Source: Sphingomonas anseongensis (GTDB lineage Bacteria > Pseudomonadota > Alphaproteobacteria > Sphingomonadales > Sphingomonadaceae). Taken from it: 64,000 bases of DNA. Positions 7,822 to 16,841 of the stretch are shown piece after piece. Numbering within the stretch: the stretch's first letter is position 1; each line of letters begins with the position of its first letter. Under the pieces are notes generated by a model. It ran no database searches, was not told where the DNA came from, and saw only the letters and a program-made list of their open reading frames with translations. Position numbers and translations under genes: made by a program. The DNA lies in assembly GCF_023516495.1 (NCBI RefSeq), contig NZ_JAMGBC010000001.1, positions 1,054,001-1,118,000 on the forward strand, written 5' to 3'.

Positions 7822-8709
7822 GTGCCCCCGCTACCCAGACAAGCGATCCTGATCGTCAACGCCGCGAGCCGGAAAGGCGCGGAGGCCTTCGAAGGCGCCC
7901 GCGACAAGCTGGTCGAGGCCGGCATCCAGCTGATCGATTCACGAGCGGTCGAGGATCCAGGGCTGCTGGCGGGCGAAGTCACGGCGGCGATCGACCGGGC
8001 ACCGATGGTGATCATCGGCGGCGGCGACGGGACGCTTTCGAAGGCTGTCGATCACTTCCTGGGGAAGGACGTGGTCTTCGCCTTCCTGCCGCTAGGCACA
8101 GCGAACAGCTTTGCGCGGACTCTCGGAATCCCGCTCGATCTCGATGGCGCGATCGGGGTGATCGCCAACGGAGTCGCCCGCCCGATCGATCTCGCAAACA
8201 TCAACGGCGATTATTTCCTCAACAATGCCGCCCTCGGCCTGGCCCCGATGGTCGCCGAGACGGTGCCGAGCGGGCTCAAGCGGATACTCGGCCGGCTGGG
8301 CTATCTCGTCTGGGCGGGCTGGTCCGCGGCGAGCTTCGACGCATTCCGCCTGATCGTGGACGACGGGCGGCGCGAGCACCGGCTGTGGGCGACGGAGGTC
8401 CGGATCGCCAACGGCCGCTTCCACGGCGGAGTCGAGCTCATCGAAAGCGCCGACCTCGATAGCGGCGAGGTCGTCGTCCAGGCCGTCCAGGGGCGGAGCC
8501 TGACTAAGCTCGCCTGGAGCTACATGGCCAGCGCGCTGAAGGCGCCCTCGAGGCACGAGACGGTGCGCGAGTTCAGGGGGCGCAAGATGCGCGTTGCAAC
8601 CAAGCCGCGGATGCGAGTGTCGATCGACGGAGAGCTGGGGCCCGAGACGCCCCTGGAGATCGAGGTCGCGCCCGATGCGATCCGGGTCGCGGCTCCTGCT
8701 CCGGACTAG
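7822..8709 (+). CDS. diacylglycerol kinase-like lipid kinase (YegS family)
   Basis: This 295-residue cytosolic lipid kinase has the nucleotide loop IIGGGDGTLSK at about 68-78 and PLGTANSFARTLGIP at about 92-106, both diagnostic of the DAGK catalytic fold. The C-terminal beta-sandwich includes RVSIDGELGPETP, the conserved SIDGE element. It phosphorylates a lipid, and the acceptor (diacylglycerol, phosphatidylglycerol or ceramide) is not predictable. Translation begins at GTG 7822. It is divergent from hemB and converges with the MATE gene, the stops overlapping by 4 bases. Confidence 0.9.
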   Translation: MPPLPRQAILIVNAASRKGAEAFEGARDKLVEAGIQLIDSRAVEDPGLLAGEVTAAIDRAPMVIIGGGDGTLSKAVDHFLGKDVVFAFLPLGTANSFARTLGIPLDLDGAIGVIANGVARPIDLANINGDYFLNNAALGLAPMVAETVPSGLKRILGRLGYLVWAGWSAASFDAFRLIVDDGRREHRLWATEVRIANGRFHGGVELIESADLDSGEVVVQAVQGRSLTKLAWSYMASALKAPSRHETVREFRGRKMRVATKPRMRVSIDGELGPETPLEIEVAPDAIRVAAPAPD

Positions 8710-10169
8710 CCTGCGGGCTTCAGCGCTCCGCCCGGCTCGCGAGTGCCGAGCGCCTCTTCGAGCGTTTCCTCGTCGCTCAGCGGCGCGGCCGTGTGCATAC
8801 GCGCCTTCTTCCAGCTGCCGTTGAGATAGTAGCCGACGGACAAGGCAAGGTTGGCGAAGGAGCTGACCGGGAAGCTCCACCAGATCGCATCCGCGCTTCC
8901 AAGCCATTGGTCGGTCGCGAAGATGAAGCCGAAGCGCACCGGCAACAGGCCGATGCACAGGATGATCAGGGGCGCCCACACCGCGCCGTTCGCCCGAACC
9001 GTCGCGAACAGCACCATGGTGACTCCGAACAGGATGAAGTTCCACGTTGCAACGAGGTGGATGTGCCTGGCGATTGGAAGCGCCGGGCTCCCGCCGCCCA
9101 TGAACAAGGCCATGACCGGGCGATCGGAGAGAGTCATGAGGAGAACGAGCGCGGTCGTTATTGCCACCGAATAGAGGATCCCCGAGCGGGTTACCGCCGA
9201 GACTCGATGCCACAGGCCGGCGCCGATGTTCTGGGCGACCATCGCGCTGACCGCCGCTCCCAGCGCCATCGCCGGCATCTGCACATAGGTCCACAATTGC
9301 AGGGCGACGCCGAACGCTGCCGCCGTGTCGACGCCGTTGCTGTTGACGAGGCCGATGAGCGCCAGCGCAGAGAGCGAGATGACGATCATCTGGATGCCCA
9401 TCGGCAATCCCTTGACGACGATCGTCTTGAGCAGCGCGATGTCGCACCACAGATAGCGGAACTCGTTTCCGCGAAGGCGAAGCGGCAGGTCCTTGAAATA
9501 GATGTAGGCGAGAAGGCCGATCAGCGCGGCATAGTTGGCGATGAGGGTGGCGGTCGCCGATCCGGCGATTCCCATCTTCGGTGCGGGTCCGAGGCCGAGG
9601 ATGAAGACCGGGTTGAGAGCGCTGTCGAGGATGACGGCGACGAGCATGAACCACAGCGGAGTCAGGCTGTCCCCGGCTCCTCTCAGGACCATCATCAGCA
9701 TCGTCAGGAGGAGGAGGGCCGGCATCGCCAGGAAGATCACCCGCAGATAGGCGAGAGCGAGCGGCGTCGCGGGCGCCGGCGTTCCGAGCAGATGCAGGAT
9801 CCCCGGCGCCAGGAACCAGCCCGCCACCGCTGCCACCATGCTGATAAGCAGGAAGGTACCGGCGGTCGTGCCGACGACCCGCCGCGCCTCGTCCATGTCC
9901 TTCCGCCCGAACGCCTGGCCGACGAGGATCGTCGCGGCCATTCCGAACCCGAAGACGAAGGAGATCAGCAGGAACATGACCATGTTGGCGTTGGAGGTCG
10001 CCGCAAGACCGTTCTCGCCGATGAAACGGCCGACCCAGATCGCATTCACAGTGCCGTTCATCGACTGGACGATGGAACTTGCGAGGGTCGGCAGCGCGAA
10101 AACGAGGAGGGTTTTGCCGATCGCGCCCTCGGTGAGGTTGCCGCGCTTCGGTTTGGGCGCGTCTGCCAT
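8706..10169 (-). CDS. MATE family multidrug efflux transporter
   Basis: The protein has 487 residues and about twelve predicted membrane helices in two homologous halves. Recognisable family motifs are ALPTLASSIVQSMNGTVNAIWVG at the start, FGFGMAATILVGQAFGRKD at about 75-93, and the second-half equivalent GAAVSAMVAQNIGAG. It exports cationic drugs or metabolites in exchange for Na+ or H+. ATG 10169 is used, and the triplet before it is TTG. It overlaps the valS stop by one base (TGATG), so the two are coupled. A second MATE gene lies at 50201. Confidence 0.92.
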   Translation of the reverse strand: MADAPKPKRGNLTEGAIGKTLLVFALPTLASSIVQSMNGTVNAIWVGRFIGENGLAATSNANMVMFLLISFVFGFGMAATILVGQAFGRKDMDEARRVVGTTAGTFLLISMVAAVAGWFLAPGILHLLGTPAPATPLALAYLRVIFLAMPALLLLTMLMMVLRGAGDSLTPLWFMLVAVILDSALNPVFILGLGPAPKMGIAGSATATLIANYAALIGLLAYIYFKDLPLRLRGNEFRYLWCDIALLKTIVVKGLPMGIQMIVISLSALALIGLVNSNGVDTAAAFGVALQLWTYVQMPAMALGAAVSAMVAQNIGAGLWHRVSAVTRSGILYSVAITTALVLLMTLSDRPVMALFMGGGSPALPIARHIHLVATWNFILFGVTMVLFATVRANGAVWAPLIILCIGLLPVRFGFIFATDQWLGSADAIWWSFPVSSFANLALSVGYYLNGSWKKARMHTAAPLSDEETLEEALGTREPGGALKPAG

Positions 10170-12790
10170 CAACCGAGCCGGGTCAACGCCGCTCGATAAC
10201 GTTCGGCCTCGGCCGATTTCTCAGCGTGGTCGGAGCGGGCCTTCTCGACGGCCTCGGGCTTGGCCCGCTCGACGAAGTTCGGGTTGCCGAGGCGCGCCCC
10301 CAGCTGGTCACGCTCCTTCTCAGCGGCCTCGATCGACTTCCTGAGCCGCGTTCTCTCCGCGTCGAGATCGATCACATCCCCGAGCGGAAGCGCATAGGTT
10401 GCGCCTTCGACCACCACCTGCACCGCTCCGGTGCCGGTGAACGGTGAAAGCTGAATGGATTCCAGTCGCGCCAGCCGTGAAACGGTGGCGAATTGCCGGT
10501 CCAGCCGCCCCGCGACCTTGTCGGACGCATCACCGGCGAAAAGACGCAGCTTCGCTGACGGAGGAACGCTGAGCTCGGTCCTGGCCGACCGAATCTCGCT
10601 GACCAGCGCGATCAGCCAGTCCATCTCGTCCTTTGCCGCCGCGTCCACCTTCGCTTCGGGCTGGGGCCATTTGGCGACGATGAGCTCGTAAGGCCTGTCC
10701 CCCATCTTCGACCAAAGCTCCTCGGTGATGAAGGGCATCAGCGGGTGGAGCATTACCAGGATCTGGTCGAACGCCCAGGCGGCGACGGCCTTGGTTTCCT
10801 CGTCGAACGCGCCCTTCACCAGCTCGACATACCAGTCGCAGTAGGTGTCCCAGACGAAGTGGTAGATGGCGTTGGCCATGTCGTCGAAGCGCAGATCGTC
10901 GAACGCGCGGTTGAGCTTGGCGAGGGTCTCCACCACTTCGCCGATGATCCAGCGATTGACGGGAAGATCGGCTGCCGGAGCCGCGATGCTCTGGCTCGCG
11001 CCGACGCCGTTCATCTGCAGGAAGCGCGCGGCGTTCCACAGCTTGGTCGCGAAGTTGCGGTAGCCCTCGACCCTTTTCTCATCGAGCTTGATGTCGCGCC
11101 CCTGGCTTTCCATCGCCGCCAGGGTGAAGCGCAGCGCGTCGGCCCCATATTTGTCGATGAGGCCGAGCGGGTCGACCGTGTTGCCCTTCGACTTGGACAT
11201 CTTTTGGCCCTGCGCGTCGCGGACCAGGCCGTGGAGGTAGAGCGTCCTCCACGGCACTTCGCCCATGAATTCGATGCCCTGCATCGCCATCCGCGCATCC
11301 CAGAAGAAGAGGATGTCGAAGCCGGAGATGAGCACGTCGTTGGGGTAGTGGCGCTTCAGCTCCTCCGTCTGCTCCGGCCACCCGAGCGTGGCGAACGGCC
11401 ACAGAGCCGAGCTGAACCAGGTGTCGAGGACGTCGTCATCCTGGCGAAGCAACTTGCCGCCCGCTTGCGCCCTCGCCTCTTCCTCGGTCTCCGCCACGAA
11501 GATTTCGCCGTCGTCGGCGTACCAGGCCGGAATCCGGTGGCCCCACCACAGCTGGCGCGAGACGCACCAGGGCTGGATATTCTCCAGCCAGTTGAACCAG
11601 GTCTTCTTCCACGTCGCGGGGACGATCTTGATCTTGCCGCTGCGCGTCGCCTCGATCACTGGGCCGACGAGCTTCGCGGCATCGACGTACCATTGGTCGG
11701 TTAGCCACGGCTCGATCACCACTCCCGAGCGGTCGCCGAACGGGGTCGGGATCACGCGGTCCTCGACCGAGACCAGCGCGCCTTCCGCCTCAAGCATCTC
11801 GACCACGCGCTTGCGCGCCTCGAACCGCTCAAGCCCGAGCAACTCGTCCGGGATCAGCCCGTCCTGGGTTTGAACGACGTTGCCTGACGAATCGAGCATG
11901 TTGAGCATGTCGGCAGCGGCGAAACCGGCGCGCTTGCCGACCTCGAAATCGTTGAAGTCGTGCCCCGGAGTGATCTTCACCGCGCCCGAGCCGAGCTCCG
12001 GGTCCGCATGCTCGTCGGCCACGATCGGGATGAGCCGACCGGTGATCGGATGCTTCAGCTTCTTGCCGACCAATGCCTTATACCGCTCGTCGTCGGGGTG
12101 AACCGCCACCGCCATGTCGGCGAGCATCGTTTCCGGACGTGTCGTTGCGACCTGGATCGCGCCGCTTCCGTCCTCGAGCGGATAGCTGAGCGTCCAGAAC
12201 TTGCCCTGGACGTCCCTGGTCTCCACCTCGAGGTCGCTAATCGCGCTCTGGAATTTCGGATCCCAGTTCACCAGCCGCTTGTCGCGATAGAGCAGGCCGC
12301 GACGGTGAAGCTCGACGAACACCTTCACGACGGCCTTCGAGAAGCCATCGTCCATCGTGAACCGCTCGTGCTTCCAGTCGCACGAGGCACCGAGGCGGCG
12401 AAGCTGGCGGGTAATCGCCCCGCCGGATGTTTCCTTCCAGTCCCAGACGATATCGAGGAATTTTTCGCGTCCCAGATCCTGCCGCTTGAGCCCCTGCCCC
12501 GCGATCGTTCGCTCAACGACCATCTGCGTAGCGATGCCCGCATGGTCGGTGCCGACCACCCATAAAGCGTCCTTGCCGAGCATCCGCTCGCGCCGCGTGA
12601 GGACGTCCTGGAGCGTATTGTCGAGTGCGTGGCCGATGTGCAGCGAGCCCGTGACGTTTGGCGGCGGCATCACGATCGTCCACGGCTGCCGGTCGCCACG
12701 ATCCGGGCGGAACAGGCCGTTGGATTCCCAGTGGCCGTACCAGCGCTGCTCGATTGCGGCGGGATCGAAGGTTTTCGGAAGCTCGCTCAT
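10169..12790 (-). CDS. valS: valyl-tRNA synthetase
   Basis: ValS is an 873-residue class I synthetase that charges tRNA-Val. The HIGH-type signature is [15 protein letters not shown] near residues 45-60 and the KMSKS loop is QKMSKSKGN near 520. Between them lies the CP1 editing domain, including [19 protein letters not shown]. The anticodon-binding domain is followed by the C-terminal coiled coil ([21 protein letters not shown]) typical of ValS. ATG 12790 is used instead of the TTG two codons earlier. Confidence 0.98.
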   Translation of the reverse strand: MSELPKTFDPAAIEQRWYGHWESNGLFRPDRGDRQPWTIVMPPPNVTGSLHIGHALDNTLQDVLTRRERMLGKDALWVVGTDHAGIATQMVVERTIAGQGLKRQDLGREKFLDIVWDWKETSGGAITRQLRRLGASCDWKHERFTMDDGFSKAVVKVFVELHRRGLLYRDKRLVNWDPKFQSAISDLEVETRDVQGKFWTLSYPLEDGSGAIQVATTRPETMLADMAVAVHPDDERYKALVGKKLKHPITGRLIPIVADEHADPELGSGAVKITPGHDFNDFEVGKRAGFAAADMLNMLDSSGNVVQTQDGLIPDELLGLERFEARKRVVEMLEAEGALVSVEDRVIPTPFGDRSGVVIEPWLTDQWYVDAAKLVGPVIEATRSGKIKIVPATWKKTWFNWLENIQPWCVSRQLWWGHRIPAWYADDGEIFVAETEEEARAQAGGKLLRQDDDVLDTWFSSALWPFATLGWPEQTEELKRHYPNDVLISGFDILFFWDARMAMQGIEFMGEVPWRTLYLHGLVRDAQGQKMSKSKGNTVDPLGLIDKYGADALRFTLAAMESQGRDIKLDEKRVEGYRNFATKLWNAARFLQMNGVGASQSIAAPAADLPVNRWIIGEVVETLAKLNRAFDDLRFDDMANAIYHFVWDTYCDWYVELVKGAFDEETKAVAAWAFDQILVMLHPLMPFITEELWSKMGDRPYELIVAKWPQPEAKVDAAAKDEMDWLIALVSEIRSARTELSVPPSAKLRLFAGDASDKVAGRLDRQFATVSRLARLESIQLSPFTGTGAVQVVVEGATYALPLGDVIDLDAERTRLRKSIEAAEKERDQLGARLGNPNFVERAKPEAVEKARSDHAEKSAEAERYRAALTRLG

Positions 12791-12828
12791 GCCCAAGCGC
12801 GGTTAGCGGGGGCGCGATGGTGCGGCAA

Positions 12829-13284
12829 CTAGCTGAGCTGCTCCAGTCGCTCGTCGGTCAGCGAACCGGGGATGATCATCACCGGGCACGGCAGCTTGCC
12901 CGAGTCCTTGCCCGCGAAATGGGCCACCAGCGGGCCCGGATCGCCCGAAGGCGCCGCGCCGAGCACCAGCGCGGCGATCTCGTCCCGGTCGGCCAGGTAA
13001 TCGCGGACCACCTTCACCGCGTCACCCTGGCGAAGGACGATTGCCGGCTTGATCCCCGCCTCGTCGAAGATCCCGCCGACGGCGGAGCTGACGACTCCCT
13101 CAATTCGGAGCTTCTGCTCTTCCTCGAACGCGGCCTGCACCCCGCCCCACTGAACGAAATCCTGAGGCGCGACGACCGCCAGGACCTCGACTGCACCATC
13201 GGTTTTGGTTGCTCTGCGGGCGGCGAAGCGGAGCGCAACGCGCGCTTCGGCACTGTCGTCGATCACGACCAGATAGGTGCGCAC
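12829..13284 (-). CDS. universal stress protein family
   Basis: This 151-residue Usp-domain protein starts at GTG 13284 (VRTYLVVIDDSAEARVALRF) with AGGGG upstream. The nucleotide-binding end VLGAAPSGDPGPLVAHF, followed by LPCPVMIIPG, matches the GxxGxG-to-S/T region of UspA folds, though the glycine spacing is loose. The much longer open frame that continues upstream to 14940 is the complement of pdhC and is not part of the gene. It is divergent from pdhC. A stress or redox-associated role is usual for the family. Confidence 0.85.
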   Translation of the reverse strand: MRTYLVVIDDSAEARVALRFAARRATKTDGAVEVLAVVAPQDFVQWGGVQAAFEEEQKLRIEGVVSSAVGGIFDEAGIKPAIVLRQGDAVKVVRDYLADRDEIAALVLGAAPSGDPGPLVAHFAGKDSGKLPCPVMIIPGSLTDERLEQLS

Positions 13285-13369
13285 CCGCTTTTTCCCCTGT
13301 TGTCGAAAAGAGGCTGCTAGAAACGGGCGCCAAGCGCAAGCGGCAACGGCTCTGGGCGGCAACTCGCGC

Positions 13370-13398
13370 TTGACCCGAACCGCGGCATTGGCTTTGTG
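13370..13398 (+). promoter_or_regulatory. possible promoter of pdhC
   Basis: TTGACC at 13370-13375 and TTTGTG at 13393-13398 are separated by 17 bases and lie 31 bases before the pdhC ATG. The -35 match is good and the -10 match is poor. It is listed as a candidate only. Confidence 0.3.
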
Positions 13399-13428
13399 CC
13401 AGCTGCCCGCCTTCCAAGAAGGACTCCG

Positions 13429-14742
13429 ATGCCCATCGAGCTCAAGATGCCCGCCCTTTCGCCGACGATGGAAGAGGGAACGCTCGCCAAATGGCTTGTG
13501 AAGGAAGGTGACGAGGTGAAGTCGGGCGACATTCTCGCGGAGATCGAGACCGACAAGGCGACGATGGAGTTCGAAGCGGTCGACGAAGGCAAGATCGCCA
13601 AGATCCTGGTCGCCGAAGGCACGGACGGGGTGAAGGTCGGAGCCCCGATTGCGATCCTCGCGGGCGAAGGCGAAGATGCCAGCGACGTTGCTGCCGGGGG
13701 CAGCGAGCAAAGCGCATCTGTGAGCAAGGCGGCGGCCGGAGCTGCTCCTAAAGCGGATTCGCCCAAGCCTGCACCCGCGCCGGCCCCGAAAGCCGAGGAG
13801 CCTCCCAAGGCTGCAGCGCCTGCGCCCGCCCTTGCTCCACAACCAGCGCAACAGCAGCGCGACGAGGGCCAGCGAATCAAGGCGTCGCCGCTGGCCAGGC
13901 GAATCGCCGCCGACCAGGGGATCGATCTTTCCTCGCTCACGGGCAGCGGCCCCGGCGGTCGGATCGTCAAGGCGGACCTTGAGGGCGCCCCAGCGGCAGC
14001 TGCGGCTCCAAAGGCCGCTACTCCCGCAGCTGCTCCAGTCGAGCCCGGCGAAATCCCGCATGAGGTCGTCAAGCTGTCCAACATGCGCAAGACGATCGCT
14101 CGCCGCCTGACCGAGTCGAAGCAGACGATCCCGCATTATTATCTCACAGTCGACATCCAGCTCGACGCGCTGCTCAAGCTTCGAAGCGAGCTCAACAAGG
14201 GGCTCGAGCCGCGCGGAATCAAGCTCAGCGTCAACGACTTGCTGATCAAGGCGCTGGCGATGGCGCTCATCGAGGTGCCGACCGCGAACGTCAGCTTCGG
14301 CGGCGACCATATGGTCAAGTACAGCCGCGCGGACATTTCCGTCGCGGTCGCGACCGAGGGCGGACTGATCACGCCGATCATCGTCGGCGCCGACACGAAG
14401 AGCGTTTCGACAATCGCGAAGGAAATGCAGGACCTCGCCGGCCGTGCCCGCGAGGGCAAGCTGCAGCCGCAGGAATATCAGGGCGGCACAGCCAGCATTT
14501 CCAACCTGGGAATGTTCGGCACAAAGCAGTTCGACGCCGTGATCAACCCGCCGCAAGGCATGATCATGGCTGTCGGGGCGGGCGAAAAGCGGCCGTATGT
14601 GGTCAACGACTCGCTGCAGATCGCGACAGTGATGAGCGCCAGCGGAAGCTTCGACCACCGCGCCATCGACGGTGCCGAGGGCGCCAAGCTGATGGCCGCG
14701 TTCAAGCGCCTGATCGAGAACCCGCTGGGAATGCTGGCCTGA
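13429..14742 (+). CDS. pdhC: pyruvate dehydrogenase complex E2, dihydrolipoamide acetyltransferase
   Basis: This 437-residue E2 carries the acetyl group from E1 to CoA. There is one lipoyl domain ([17 protein letters not shown], lipoylated Lys near 42) and a long Ala/Pro linker (about 85-135). The peripheral-subunit-binding domain follows ([28 protein letters not shown]), then the catalytic domain, which ends with [16 protein letters not shown] holding the catalytic HRxxDG. The PALSPTM opening assigns it to pyruvate, not 2-oxoglutarate, dehydrogenase. ATG 13429 follows AAGAAGGA. No E1 or E3 gene is adjacent. A candidate E3 partner lies at 46127. Confidence 0.95.
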   Translation: MPIELKMPALSPTMEEGTLAKWLVKEGDEVKSGDILAEIETDKATMEFEAVDEGKIAKILVAEGTDGVKVGAPIAILAGEGEDASDVAAGGSEQSASVSKAAAGAAPKADSPKPAPAPAPKAEEPPKAAAPAPALAPQPAQQQRDEGQRIKASPLARRIAADQGIDLSSLTGSGPGGRIVKADLEGAPAAAAAPKAATPAAAPVEPGEIPHEVVKLSNMRKTIARRLTESKQTIPHYYLTVDIQLDALLKLRSELNKGLEPRGIKLSVNDLLIKALAMALIEVPTANVSFGGDHMVKYSRADISVAVATEGGLITPIIVGADTKSVSTIAKEMQDLAGRAREGKLQPQEYQGGTASISNLGMFGTKQFDAVINPPQGMIMAVGAGEKRPYVVNDSLQIATVMSASGSFDHRAIDGAEGAKLMAAFKRLIENPLGMLA

Positions 14743-14743
14743 G

Positions 14744-14956
14744 ATGAAATGGATCACCGCCTTGGTCGTGGGCGCGATCATCGCGTTCATACTGCCAACG
14801 GCGTTCGACGGCGGTTCCGGCACGTGGGTGCACAGCTGGGCCGGGGCGGGAACGGTTCGCCCGCTCGAGGGCTCACGCAACCTGCTCTTCTCCATCCCCT
14901 TATTCGTTGGCGTCAGCCTCGCCTTCCGCCTGATCTTCAACTGGCACAGGATCTGA
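14744..14956 (+). CDS. small two-helix membrane protein
   Basis: This 70-residue protein has a predicted helix at the N-terminus (ITALVVGAIIAFILPTAF) and another near 48-65 (LLFSIPLFVGVSLAFRLIF). A short, probably periplasmic, loop contains GGSGTWVHSW. The ATG is two bases after the pdhC stop, so it is co-transcribed and probably coupled to pdhC. The function is unknown. Confidence 0.7.
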   Translation: MKWITALVVGAIIAFILPTAFDGGSGTWVHSWAGAGTVRPLEGSRNLLFSIPLFVGVSLAFRLIFNWHRI

Positions 14957-14960
14957 CTCC

Positions 14961-15323
14961 CTGCCTGGGCGGACGCCTCTCATTCGGGTCACGGCTATGC
15001 CCTCCGACACCAATCCCTATGGCGGCGTGTTCGGCGGCTGGCTGATGGGACAGATGGGGCTCGCCTGCGGGTCGTTCGCGTCGCGCCATTCCAACGGCAA
15101 GGCGATTCTGGTCGCAGCCGATGCGATCAAATTCCCTGGAGCGATGGCGGTCGGCGACGAGCTCAGCGTCTATGTGGAGCTACTCAAGCAGGGGCGGACG
15201 TCGCTGAAGCTGAAGGCCGAAGCTGTCGCGCGCGTTCGCGACGGTGACGAGGAGAAGCTGGTCGCTGAAGGTGAGTTCACCTTCGTCGCGCTCGATGAGG
15301 CCGGCAAACCCCGTGAAATTTAG
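14961..15323 (+). CDS. acyl-CoA thioesterase, YciA-type hotdog
   Basis: This hotdog-fold thioesterase hydrolyses acyl-CoAs in the cytosol. MPSDTNPYGGVFGGWLMGQM contains the family motif with the catalytic region. The only in-frame ATG is 14997, but E. coli YciA has a first strand (VLRTLAMPADTN) that aligns with PLIRVTAMPSDTN here, encoded upstream of that ATG. The frame is open back to 14934 with no ATG, GTG or TTG. CTG 14961 has AGGA 9 bases before it, so a CTG start giving 120 residues is proposed. The conservative alternative is 14997 (108 residues). Confidence 0.8.
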   Translation: MPGRTPLIRVTAMPSDTNPYGGVFGGWLMGQMGLACGSFASRHSNGKAILVAADAIKFPGAMAVGDELSVYVELLKQGRTSLKLKAEAVARVRDGDEEKLVAEGEFTFVALDEAGKPREI

Positions 15324-15330
15324 CTTGCTC

Positions 15331-15351
15331 GCTCATGCCCCCGGCATGAGC
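15331..15351. terminator. hairpin between convergent thioesterase and astD
   Basis: GCTCATGCC-CCC-GGCATGAGC is a perfect 9-bp stem sitting in the 36-base gap between the two converging stops. There is no clear T-tract, so it could slow transcription from both sides instead of acting as a classical terminator. Confidence 0.45.
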
Positions 15352-15359
15352 TGCGCCAG

Positions 15360-16787
15360 CTAATCTTCTTGCATGTTGGGGTCGCGAAGCCCCTGGGCGA
15401 CTGTTCCCCGCACCCGGTCGCCGAGCACGCTGGTCACCGGATAGGCGCAATAGTCGGCGGCGTAGAAGGCGCTCGGCCGGTGATTGCCGGACAGGCCGAC
15501 GCCACCGAACGGAGCCGTCGACGGCGCTCCGTTGGTTGGCTTGTTCCAGTTGATCACACCGGCGCGGACGTGGCTCCAGAAATGCTCGTACTGATCCGGT
15601 GTGCCGCCGAGCAGGCTGGCTGCAAGACCGAAGCGCGTATTGTTCGCTTCCGCGATCGCTGAATCGAAATCGTTGACCCGGATCACCTGCAGGATCGGAC
15701 CGAACAGCTCCTCGTCCGGAATGTCCCTGGCGTCTGTGACGTCGATCAGTGCGGGGGTCAGATAGGGCCGGTCCTCATAAGGCCTGTCGAGCCGCCGGAT
15801 GGGCTTTCCGCCTTTCATCATCAACTCCACCCACTGCTCCTGCAGGTGCTGTGCGCTGTCGTTGTCGATCACCGGGCCCATGAACGGTTGCGGGTCCGCG
15901 AAGGGCTCGTCGACGATCATCCGGTCGATCAGCGCGGCGATGGCGTCGAGGAGCGGCTTTTCATGGCCGTCCTCCACGATCAGCCGCCGCGCGCAGGTGC
16001 AGCGCTGGCCGGCGCTGAGGTAGGCGGACTGGACCGCGATTGTGGCCGCGGCCTCTACGTCCTTCGGGTGCCAGACCACCAGCGGATTATTGCCGCCAAG
16101 CTCCAGCGCCAGGATTTTCTGCGGCATGTCCGCGAATTGCTCGTGGAGCGACCGGCCGGCGCGCGCCGAGCCGGTGAACAATAGACCGTCGATGTCCGGC
16201 TGGGCCGCGAGCGCCTTGCCCTCGTCGGGGCCACCCTGGAGGAGCCGGATCGCGCCTTCGGGGATGCCGGCGTCGCGATAGCATTGGACCAGGAATTCGC
16301 CGCTCGCCGGAGTCTTTTCGGACGGCTTAAACACCACGGTATTGCCGGCAATCAGTGCCGGGACGATGTGGCCGTTGGGAAGATGCGCAGGGAAATTGTA
16401 GGGACCGAGCACCGCGAGCACGCCGTGCGGCTTGTGCCGGACGACCACCTTGTTGCCCATCGCCGCCTCGAGCGTCCGCTTCGGAGTACGCTCGGCGAAA
16501 GCGGTGATTGAAATCTCGACCTTGTTTATGACCGCCGCGACTTCCGTCTGGGTTTCCCAGAACGGCTTGCCCGTTTCGCGCGAGATGAGGCTCGCGAAAT
16601 CCTTTTCGCGCTTCCTCACAACGTTGGCGAAGCGGCGAAGCGCCTCCATCCTGTATGAGGAGGAACGAGCCGCCCATTCGGGGAAAGCCGCCCTGGCAGC
16701 GGCGACTTCGGCGGCGGCGTCGCCGGTCTCGCCGCTCCAGATTTCGCTGCCGGTGGCGGGTTCGGTCGAAGAGATACGCTTGAACAT
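15360..16787 (-). CDS. astD: N-succinylglutamate 5-semialdehyde dehydrogenase
   Basis: AstD oxidises N-succinylglutamate semialdehyde to N-succinylglutamate with NAD+, the fourth AST step. The 475-residue ALDH has the Rossmann element GNTVVFKPSEKTP, the general-base glutamate in LELGGNNPLVV and the nucleophilic cysteine in AGQRCTCARR (near 262). The AstD-like variations include LLFTGSARAGRSLHEQF. ATG 16787 is chosen over 16835 because family proteins start MxxRISSxxP. It lies 11 kb from astAB and on the opposite strand. Confidence 0.93.
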   Translation of the reverse strand: MFKRISSTEPATGSEIWSGETGDAAAEVAAARAAFPEWAARSSSYRMEALRRFANVVRKREKDFASLISRETGKPFWETQTEVAAVINKVEISITAFAERTPKRTLEAAMGNKVVVRHKPHGVLAVLGPYNFPAHLPNGHIVPALIAGNTVVFKPSEKTPASGEFLVQCYRDAGIPEGAIRLLQGGPDEGKALAAQPDIDGLLFTGSARAGRSLHEQFADMPQKILALELGGNNPLVVWHPKDVEAAATIAVQSAYLSAGQRCTCARRLIVEDGHEKPLLDAIAALIDRMIVDEPFADPQPFMGPVIDNDSAQHLQEQWVELMMKGGKPIRRLDRPYEDRPYLTPALIDVTDARDIPDEELFGPILQVIRVNDFDSAIAEANNTRFGLAASLLGGTPDQYEHFWSHVRAGVINWNKPTNGAPSTAPFGGVGLSGNHRPSAFYAADYCAYPVTSVLGDRVRGTVAQGLRDPNMQED

Positions 16788-16841
16788 CGGTCTGCGCCCT
16801 CCACCACGCGGTGCTTCGCGGGTCAAGTTGAGCAACAGCCG

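Noticed and set aside
8793-10199. 468-codon plus-strand frame opposite the MATE gene
   Set aside because: It is rich in Arg/Asp/His/Glu, has no motif, and is antisense to a clear transporter gene.
10745-11704. 319-codon plus-strand frame inside valS
   Set aside because: It is antisense to valS with no recognisable domain. The valS reading frame carries all synthetase motifs.
13285-14940. Upstream part of a 703-codon minus-strand frame ending in the Usp gene
   Set aside because: It is the complement of pdhC. Only the last 151 codons, from GTG 13284, resemble a real protein.
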